9,616 bases of DNA from an uncultured Lachnospiraceae bacterium (lineage in GTDB: Bacteria; Bacillota; Clostridia; Lachnospirales; Lachnospiraceae), in NCBI GenBank assembly GCA_902784025.1, contig CACZTF010000191.1, positions 1 to 9,616 on the forward strand, in the 5' to 3' direction. This document shows positions 5,076 to 9,616 of the stretch, piece after piece (within the stretch, counting starts at the first letter, position 1; every line of letters begins with the position of its first letter). Position numbers and translations under genes: made by a program. The notes under the pieces were generated by a model. The model was not told the DNA's origin. It ran no database searches and was given only the letters and a program-made list of their open reading frames with translations.

Positions 5076-6834
5076 AGCGACAGTTAATGGATCCGGTGGC
5101 AGTTCCTCAGGTATATCAGTAAATAAAAAACATAAATACGGTATTAAAGAGATCTCCGGACGATTATTGGAAATATCAAAAGGGCAAAGAGGATTTATCG
5201 CATTAGCAACTATGGCAAGTATAGTGGGCAATCTTTCCCAAATGGGACTGATGGGTTTTGGCGCTGCATTTATACTGAGTTGTGCCGGAAAGCTGACAGT
5301 GGGAAGCGCCATATCCTGGGGGGCAGGTATGGCCATAAGTGCCGTACTCATTGCACTAATGCGCTACATTGAAGGATTTGCTTCTCATGTTGCAGCTTAT
5401 AATCTTCTGTCGGGTATGCGTACGAGAATGTTTCACAGTCTGAGAAAACTTTCTCCTGCCATAATGACGGAAAGAGAGACAGGGGATATTATTTCTGTGG
5501 CCATAGGTGATATAGATACTATCGAGAGTTTTTTTGCACATACCATAGGACCCATGTTCACGGTTATATTGTTGCCTGTGGCAGCTCTTATCATAGCCGG
5601 ATTTGTACATCCGGTATATGTGATCACACTTATACCGGTATATGTGGTGATAAGTGTGATCATTCCCCTTGCGGGTATGAAGGCCGGCAGAAATATCGGA
5701 GCAACTTACAGAAAGAAACTCGGGAGTCTTAAGTCTTTTATATTAGAGAGTGTTTTCGGTCTAAAGGATGTTCAGATCTATGGTCAGGGAAAGATAAGAT
5801 GTGATAAGGTAATAAAACGAAGCCGTGAGCTGAATGTCATTGATCACAAAAAGACATTACACCGACAGCTTATAAGTTCGCTCCCCACTTTTTTTGTTTA
5901 TATGGCCAGGATCATGATCATATTTCTGATCTTTGCACTACAGATAGATGATCCGTCAAAGATCAACTGGGTCATCATACTATCTTTTGTTGTGTCTGCT
6001 TCTTTTTCATCCACACAGTCACTCATTACTGTTGTGTCAAGTCTCACAGACACATTTGCGGCGGCAGAAAGGCTTTTTGAGATAACAGACAGGAAGCCGC
6101 ATGTTATCGAAAAAGAAAATGCGGAGGGACTCGAACGTTCGGATGAGGTGATCTGGCAGGATGTATGCTTTTCTTACGGCAGTAACGATATATTCAAAAA
6201 TGTAAATGTAGATATCAGACCAGGTGATAAAGTGGGCATCGTAGGAGAGAGCGGTATTGGTAAATCTACTTTTTTGCGGCTTTTACTAAGGTTCTGGGAT
6301 GTGGATTCCGGAAGTATAAAGGTAGGTGATCAAAATATAAAAGACGTGACATTAAGAAGTCTCAGGGACCATATCGCAATGGTAGAGCAAAGTGCATTTG
6401 TATATGAGGCATCAGTAGCAGATAACATATCTGTAGGCGTGCCCGGTGCATCGATAGATGCTGTAAAAAAAGCAGCAGCGAGAGCAGGTGTGGCAGGCGT
6501 GATAGAAAGACTTCCTGACGGATATGATACCATGCTCGGAGAGTATGGCATCAGTCTTTCCGGAGGTGAGGTGCAAAGACTCGGGATAGCAAGGGCTATG
6601 CTTAAGGATCCTGACATAATAGTTATGGATGAGCCAACCAGCAATCTTGACGTGTTTAATGAAAAACAGATAATAAAGACACTGGAAGAAGAGTTTAAAG
6701 ATAAGATAATAATAATCGTTTCCCACAGAAGATCAACACTTACGTTCTGCAATAAGATCTTCAGGGTGCAGGATAAAAGTCTGTATAATACGGGAAAAGG
6801 CGGGTGTCAGAGATATGGGCAGAAAAAAGGCTGA
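5068..6834 (+). CDS. ABC transporter ATP-binding/permease protein, CydC-like half transporter
   Basis: The second half transporter (588 aa) is the probable heterodimer partner of the upstream protein. The start is TTG 5068, preceded by AGGGGGTG at 5054-5061 and inside the end of the previous gene, which indicates translational coupling. A polar, Gly/Ser-rich N-terminus (residues 7-15) precedes about six membrane segments (roughly 41-72, 82-99, 158-180, 183-203, 273-292, 300-318). 'RYIEGFASHVAAYNLLSGMR' (99-118) and 'ETGDIISVAIGDIDTIESF' (137-155) resemble the CydC branch. The ATPase has Walker A 'GESGIGKST' (393-401), Q-loop Q441, signature 'LSGGE' (497-501), Walker B plus catalytic Glu 'IVMDE' (518-522) and H-loop H553. 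Both ATP sites therefore look competent, apart from the common Q-to-E variant in this signature. The C-terminus is short and overlaps the TetR gene by 20 bp. Confidence 0.88.
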   Translation: MAEATVNGSGGSSSGISVNKKHKYGIKEISGRLLEISKGQRGFIALATMASIVGNLSQMGLMGFGAAFILSCAGKLTVGSAISWGAGMAISAVLIALMRYIEGFASHVAAYNLLSGMRTRMFHSLRKLSPAIMTERETGDIISVAIGDIDTIESFFAHTIGPMFTVILLPVAALIIAGFVHPVYVITLIPVYVVISVIIPLAGMKAGRNIGATYRKKLGSLKSFILESVFGLKDVQIYGQGKIRCDKVIKRSRELNVIDHKKTLHRQLISSLPTFFVYMARIMIIFLIFALQIDDPSKINWVIILSFVVSASFSSTQSLITVVSSLTDTFAAAERLFEITDRKPHVIEKENAEGLERSDEVIWQDVCFSYGSNDIFKNVNVDIRPGDKVGIVGESGIGKSTFLRLLLRFWDVDSGSIKVGDQNIKDVTLRSLRDHIAMVEQSAFVYEASVADNISVGVPGASIDAVKKAAARAGVAGVIERLPDGYDTMLGEYGISLSGGEVQRLGIARAMLKDPDIIVMDEPTSNLDVFNEKQIIKTLEEEFKDKIIIIVSHRRSTLTFCNKIFRVQDKSLYNTGKGGCQRYGQKKG

Positions 6835-7420
6835 AAACAGTGAAAAGGAAATGAAAAGAGAAAAGAATTTAAAAAGCTATTCTTGTACTGCATTAAAAGA
6901 GGCGTTGCTTAAAAAGCTCACGTCAGTGCCTTTTGAGAAGATAGAAATAGTAGAACTTTGTAAAACAGCTAACATAAGCAGAAGTGCTTTTTATCTGCAT
7001 TACAAGAGTATTGAAGAGGTTCTGGAAGAACTCATCGAAGAGGCTTTGGAGGAAGGCTCTGATATAGTATACTATATTCTGGGATCCAATATTACGGAAA
7101 GTGGTAATAATAAAAAGAGATCAAAGTCTGAAGCAGTACATACGGCATGTAAAGATCTCTCTTCAGACCGTATGAAATATAACGTTATCCTTCATGATAA
7201 TACGGCATTAATAAAACTCATAGATAAAATATCATATAAATACAAAGACGCATATATTGCAGATTTTTCCAGGAGATTCGGATTTAGAAAAAGTGATGCT
7301 GAGATCATGTTTTATTTTCAGCTTGGAGGATTTTTAACCTCTTCTTATTACGTAGGAAACGATTCTTTCAAAAAAATAAAAAAGATCAGGAGGCTTTTGG
7401 ATTCATTGGGATTTAAATAG
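6815..7420 (+). CDS. TetR/AcrR-family transcriptional regulator
   Basis: A 201-aa DNA-binding repressor-type protein. A basic N-terminal tail (residues 1-20) leads into a TetR_N helix-turn-helix: 'LTSVPFEKIEIVELCKTANISRSAFYLHYKSIEEVLEEL' (35-73), where 'ISRSAFYLHY' is the recognition helix region. The C-terminal part is the divergent helical ligand and dimerisation domain. ATG 6815 lies inside the end of the second ABC gene; a later in-frame ATG at 6851 with AAAAGG nearby is an alternative that would remove 12 residues. As the last gene of the ABC operon it most likely controls its own operon in response to the transported compound. No terminator is visible directly after it, so some read-through into the His-rich gene is possible. 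Confidence 0.88.
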   Translation: MGRKKAENSEKEMKREKNLKSYSCTALKEALLKKLTSVPFEKIEIVELCKTANISRSAFYLHYKSIEEVLEELIEEALEEGSDIVYYILGSNITESGNNKKRSKSEAVHTACKDLSSDRMKYNVILHDNTALIKLIDKISYKYKDAYIADFSRRFGFRKSDAEIMFYFQLGGFLTSSYYVGNDSFKKIKKIRRLLDSLGFK

Positions 7421-7451
7421 GGGCAATAGGAGAGGATCATTTCCGGAAACA

Positions 7452-7490
7452 GATATTTAACGGGTAAATATCATAGAAATATGGTAAAAT
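7452..7490 (+). promoter_or_regulatory. Promoter and perfect inverted-repeat operator of the His-rich gene
   Basis: GATATTTA (7452-7459) and TAAATATC (7465-7472) form a perfect 8-bp inverted repeat around a 5-nt centre, ACGGG. An extended -10 (TGG then TAAAAT, 7482-7490) lies downstream; the -35 position falls inside the inverted repeat and has no TTGACA match. This looks like an operator over the -35 region. It may be the target of the adjacent TetR protein or of a metal sensor. The half-site TAAATATC also occurs singly at 3157-3164 and 3208-3215 ahead of the ABC operon, but AT-rich 8-mers recur by chance. Confidence 0.5.
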
Positions 7491-7524
7491 AGAAAAAATT
7501 ATAAAAAACAGGAGGTATTACAAT

Positions 7525-7725
7525 ATGGGAACAGATGAAAAAAATACAGACCACACACATACCCACAGCCATGAGCATTCACATCCGCACGAGCATGCAG
7601 ACGGCACTATACATGATCATGAACACAAACATACCCATTCACATGAGCATATTCATGATGAAGGGAAGGATTGCTGCCACACCCATACCCACTCGGATGA
7701 GGAGCTGGACGGTCACGGTCACTGA
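7525..7725 (+). CDS. Histidine-rich metal-binding peptide (66 aa)
   Basis: The start ATG has AGGAGGT (7510-7516) 8 nt upstream, a near-ideal ribosome binding site. Of 66 residues 21 are histidine, mostly in alternating His-X-His runs ('HTHTHSHEHSHPHEHAD', 'HDHEHKHTHSHEHIHD', 'HTHTH') and ending in 'HGH'; a Cys-Cys pair at 50-51 interrupts the last runs. There is no signal peptide or membrane segment, so it should be cytoplasmic. Such composition is known from metal-storage or chaperone peptides (Hpn of Helicobacter, His tails of HypB and zinc transporters) and implies binding of Ni, Zn, Co or Cu; which one cannot be told. It has its own promoter and terminator, and lies between the TetR/ABC operon and methyltransferase B. 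Its alternate-frame reading has no Shine-Dalgarno and is a shadow. Confidence 0.85.
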   Translation: MGTDEKNTDHTHTHSHEHSHPHEHADGTIHDHEHKHTHSHEHIHDEGKDCCHTHTHSDEELDGHGH

Positions 7726-7746
7726 TCAAAACAAGTTATATATCTG

Positions 7747-7779
7747 AAAAACAGTAAGAGTAATATCTTGCTGTTTTTT
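7747..7779 (+). terminator. Intrinsic terminator after the His-rich gene
   Basis: AAAAACAGTAAGA (7747-7759) pairs with TCTTGCTGTTTTT (7766-7778) with one U-G wobble around a 6-nt loop, running into T 7774-7779. The second arm can also pair with AGCAAGA at 7780-7786, giving an alternative, weaker hairpin. It separates the His-rich gene from methyltransferase B. Confidence 0.85.
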
Positions 7780-7838
7780 AGCAAGATGTGCGGATACGGA
7801 TAAAGATCATTAATGAGGCAGACAAGGGAGGAGTAAAA

Positions 7839-8585
7839 ATGCATATTGAAGAAATAAGTAATTATTGGGATAAAAGGGCCGAAGGATATTCTCTTTCAAT
7901 AAATGAAGAGTTCGGTAATGAGACCAGGGATATCTGGATCAAAAAATTTGAAAAGAACCGTCCCACACCCGAAAAAATGAAATGTCTGGAGTTAGGGTGC
8001 GGTCCCGGATTCTTATCTATACTTCTGGCGATCGACGGTAATGAGGTTACATCCGTTGACTGTTCTGACGAGATGCTGATGAAGGCAGAGGAAAATGCCG
8101 GAAACATGGGAGTAGAGCTTGAGCTTAAGAAAATGGATGTCCATTCTCTGGAGTTTCCTGACGAAACCTTTGATATGCTTGTTACGAGAAACGTAACCTG
8201 GCTCCTGGAAGATCCGCAAAAAGCATACTCCGAATGGTTGAGGGTTCTAAAGCCGGGGGGTCGTATCCTTATAAACGACGGAAATCATTACCTCCATTAC
8301 TATAATGAAAAATATGCGAAATTCCGTGAATTAAAAAAGAAAGAATTGGGTGACAAGCCCCACAGGTTCATGTTGGGTGTAGACCCTAAGCCTATTGATG
8401 ATCTTGCAAGAGATCTTCCTATGAGTAAGATAGAGCGGCCGGGCTGGGATGTAGATATGTTTATCAAACTTGGCGCGGCAGAAATAAATATAGTGCCTGC
8501 CCTGGGATCCCTTAAGGATGAGAATGGTGAGACGGTTACTATAGTTAATTATTTTGACATCTGTGTTTCAAAAGCAAGGTTATAA
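7839..8585 (+). CDS. Class I SAM-dependent methyltransferase (copy B)
   Basis: A 248-aa methyltransferase. GGGAGGAG (7826-7833) places the start at ATG 7839; an upstream in-frame GTG (7788) lies right after the preceding terminator and lacks a ribosome binding site. The SAM-binding loop is 'LELGCGPGFLS' (50-60), the strand-2 acid is D74 in 'SVDCS', and later motifs are 'FPDETFDMLVTRNVTWLL' (106-123) and 'LKPGGRILIND' (137-147). It shares with copy A the N-terminal 'WDxxAxGYS', the 'DPxKAYxxWxRxLKPGGR' stretch and the C-terminal 'RPxWDV', so the two descend from one gene but have diverged outside the core, notably in the insert around 150-185 ('HYLHYYNEKYAKFRELKKKEL'). Different acceptors or a heterodimer are possible. 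Its own promoter is not obvious; tsaE follows after 79 bp without a terminator. Confidence 0.87.
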   Translation: MHIEEISNYWDKRAEGYSLSINEEFGNETRDIWIKKFEKNRPTPEKMKCLELGCGPGFLSILLAIDGNEVTSVDCSDEMLMKAEENAGNMGVELELKKMDVHSLEFPDETFDMLVTRNVTWLLEDPQKAYSEWLRVLKPGGRILINDGNHYLHYYNEKYAKFRELKKKELGDKPHRFMLGVDPKPIDDLARDLPMSKIERPGWDVDMFIKLGAAEINIVPALGSLKDENGETVTIVNYFDICVSKARL

Positions 8586-8664
8586 AAACAACAGACCCGG
8601 CTGAACAGATACTGAAAAAATATGATAAAGTAGGATGATTCTTATTTAAGCGGAGATGATTCAT

Positions 8665-9111
8665 ATGGAAAAAGAATATTCGGAGATTATTACAGCTAAC
8701 AGAGACGAGACTTTTGAACTGGGCGAAAAGTTAGGAAAAGAGGCTGTAGCAGGTGAGGTATATTGTCTTTCCGGAGATCTCGGAGCCGGAAAGACTGTTT
8801 TTTCCCAGGGATTTGCTAAAGGACTTGGGATAGGATCAGATGTTACAAGTCCTACATTTACGATCATGTGTGTATATGAGGACGGTCGATTGCCTTTATA
8901 TCATTTCGATATGTACAGGCTAAGTGACGGATCTGAACTTGAGGCCATAGGTGCTGAAGAATATTTTTACGGAAAAGGGGTGTGTCTAATAGAATGGCCT
9001 GAAAACATAAAAGGATATCTTCCTGAAGATATTATCCGCATAAATATAGATAAAGATCCTGAAAAAGGTGAGGAATACAGGAATATTTATATAACAAAAA
9101 GTAAGAAGTAA
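8665..9111 (+). CDS. tsaE: tRNA threonylcarbamoyladenosine biosynthesis ATPase TsaE
   Basis: TsaE (YjeE family, 148 aa) is the ATPase that works with TsaB and TsaD in the cytoplasm to make t6A at position 37 of ANN-decoding tRNAs. The family signature is complete: Walker A 'GDLGAGKT' (37-44), 'TSPTFTI' (61-67) as the switch region, 'HFDMYRL' (80-86) with the Walker B-like Asp, and 'IEWPE' (109-113). The length is normal for the family. I use ATG 8665, with GGAG at 8652-8655 and 9 nt spacing; ATG 8656, three codons earlier, touches the GGAG. In many Firmicutes tsaE heads a tsaE-tsaB-rimI operon, but here a terminator follows and no tsaB is seen. It may be co-transcribed with methyltransferase B, which ends 79 bp upstream. 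Confidence 0.95.
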   Translation: MEKEYSEIITANRDETFELGEKLGKEAVAGEVYCLSGDLGAGKTVFSQGFAKGLGIGSDVTSPTFTIMCVYEDGRLPLYHFDMYRLSDGSELEAIGAEEYFYGKGVCLIEWPENIKGYLPEDIIRINIDKDPEKGEEYRNIYITKSKK

Positions 9112-9162
9112 ATGTAAGATTTCAAAATAAAGATAAGTAGTATTTTATGCTCTGAATGATAG

Positions 9163-9192
9163 ACACCGGTACAAAAAAACGGTGTTTTTTTT
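9163..9192 (+). terminator. Intrinsic terminator after tsaE
   Basis: ACACCG (9163-9168) pairs with CGGTGT (9180-9185) across an 11-nt A-rich loop and runs into eight T (9185-9192). It lies about 50 nt after the tsaE stop. Confidence 0.85.
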
Positions 9193-9357
9193 GTAGGAGA
9201 ATAAGGAATATTATAAACAATTTTTTTAAAATATATTTATTATTTTTTTGAAATAAATCTTTGAAGAAGTATATGAATATGAATTCAAGGCCTTCAATCA
9301 TGCATATTTACAGGGGTTTATATGGGGGTCAGGGGGATAAAAAAAAGTGACAAAAAT
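9193..9357. other. AT-rich intergenic segment with three G-tracts
   Basis: No gene is seen here. The first two thirds are very AT-rich with long T and A runs. TTGAAG near 9262 and CTTCAA near 9293 could pair across a loop of about 26 nt. Three plus-strand G-tracts follow, at 9313-9316, 9324-9328 and 9332-9336, without matching C-tracts, so they differ from the CCCC-N5-GGGG sites. They end about 20 bp before the -35 box at 9358. Confidence 0.5.
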
Positions 9358-9386
9358 TTGACGCATTGCATATTTTTTGATATTAT
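9358..9386 (+). promoter_or_regulatory. Sigma-A-type promoter of the nuclease gene
   Basis: TTGACG (9358-9363) and TATTAT (9381-9386) are separated by 17 bp, the best sigma-A promoter match in the window. Transcription would start near 9393, giving a leader of about 155 nt before ATG 9548. That leader can form CTTCC...GGAAG and CCCTG (9488-9492)...CAGGG (9514-9518) stems but matches no riboswitch I recognise. Confidence 0.6.
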
Positions 9387-9547
9387 AAATGAGTAAGAAT
9401 GTATCATGTGGGGTAAGTGTGCCCTGAATGAGATCAAGTGACTTCCTGATACAAAGGAAGCTGATAAAAAAAAATCAAACTATCTGACCCTGTAACAAGC
9501 ATGAAGCAACTGGCAGGGGTGTATAACATATAAAGGAGGTGATGTAT

Positions 9548-9616
9548 ATGGCGGACGACAGCGGTGTAAACAAAGAATACAAAGACCGGCTTTTCAATTT
9601 CATATTCGGGCGCGAA
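9548..9616 (+). CDS. Rpn-type PD-(D/E)XK nuclease, 5' end only
   Basis: Only the first 23 codons are present; the gene runs off the right edge. The start is certain because AAAGGAGGTGAT (9532-9543), a near-perfect anti-Shine-Dalgarno match, is 4 nt upstream of the ATG. The segment 'KEYKDRLFNFIFGRE' matches the N-terminal signature of the 'PD-(D/E)XK nuclease family transposase' or Rpn recombination-promoting nuclease proteins that occur in many copies in Lachnospiraceae genomes; it precedes their catalytic core, which is not visible here. These proteins are linked to DNA breakage and recombination and, in some cases, phage defence. Identification rests on a short segment. Confidence 0.72.
   Translation, partial: MADDSGVNKEYKDRLFNFIFGRE

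Noticed and set aside
6330..6752. Long minus-strand open frame (140 codons) inside the second ABC gene
   Set aside because: It is antisense to the conserved ATPase domain and its translation is low-complexity Ser/Ile/Leu, typical of a shadow frame.
7535..7747. Open frame overlapping the His-rich gene in another frame
   Set aside because: It is a by-product of the CAC/CAT repeats, has no ribosome binding site at its start and ends inside the terminator.
7788..7838. GTG start giving methyltransferase B 17 extra residues
   Set aside because: It begins immediately after the terminator hairpin without a ribosome binding site, and ATG 7839 has GGGAGGAG upstream and aligns with the paralogue's N-terminus.
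9313..9336. G-quadruplex
   Set aside because: Only three G-tracts are close enough; the next, near 9407, is about 70 bp away, so a stable intramolecular four-tract structure is not supported.
9393..9547. Riboswitch in the nuclease-gene leader
   Set aside because: The two short stems match no riboswitch core I know, and there is no terminator or clear ribosome-binding-site sequestering helix.
1..9616. CRISPR array, tRNA or rRNA genes, insertion-sequence ends
   Set aside because: I saw no regularly spaced repeats, no cloverleaf sequences, no rRNA motifs and no terminal inverted repeats with target duplications.

Overview
The window looks like chromosomal DNA from a low-GC Firmicute, most likely a Lachnospiraceae (Butyrivibrio/Roseburia-type) bacterium. 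The signs are AT-rich spacers, strong AGGAGG-type ribosome binding sites, A-tract/T-tract intrinsic terminators, and a gene start at the right edge that matches the PD-(D/E)XK 'transposase-like' (Rpn-type) nucleases abundant in that family. The taxonomic call is inference; there is no rRNA or tRNA to anchor it.

Layout, left to right. (1) A small acidic 72-aa protein (129-347) and a convergent M14-type succinylglutamate desuccinylase/aspartoacylase-like hydrolase (427-1374, minus) share a bidirectional terminator at 392-423. (2) A divergent intergenic region leads to SAM methyltransferase A (1653-2414), then a terminator, then a 108-aa unknown protein (2598-2924). (3) A 396-bp spacer holds a possible small RNA ending in a terminator (to 3140) and the promoter of a tight operon: two half-size ABC exporter-type proteins (3321-5075 and 5068-6834, resembling the CydD/CydC pair) overlapping a TetR-family regulator (6815-7420). 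(4) A 66-aa histidine-rich peptide (21 His, presumably metal-binding; 7525-7725) has its own promoter and terminator. (5) Methyltransferase B (7839-8585), a paralogue of A, is followed by tsaE (8665-9111) and a terminator. (6) A 436-bp spacer with G-tracts and a good sigma-A promoter leads to the start of an Rpn-type nuclease gene cut by the window edge (9548-9616).

How the genes may work together: the heterodimeric ABC transporter, its co-transcribed TetR regulator, the His-rich peptide and the two related methyltransferases could form one accessory function, for example transport or handling of a metal, metal chelate or thiol/heme-like compound. The substrate is not visible from sequence.

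The most striking non-coding signal is a short palindrome of fixed geometry, CCCC-N5-GGGG (13 bp). It occurs at five intergenic places (three exact, two with one mismatch). Each lies 22-25 bp upstream of a plausible -10 box, so its centre falls near -40 to -43 of a transcription unit. That is where a class II activator would bind. It is never seen inside a gene in this window. I do not recognise the regulator.
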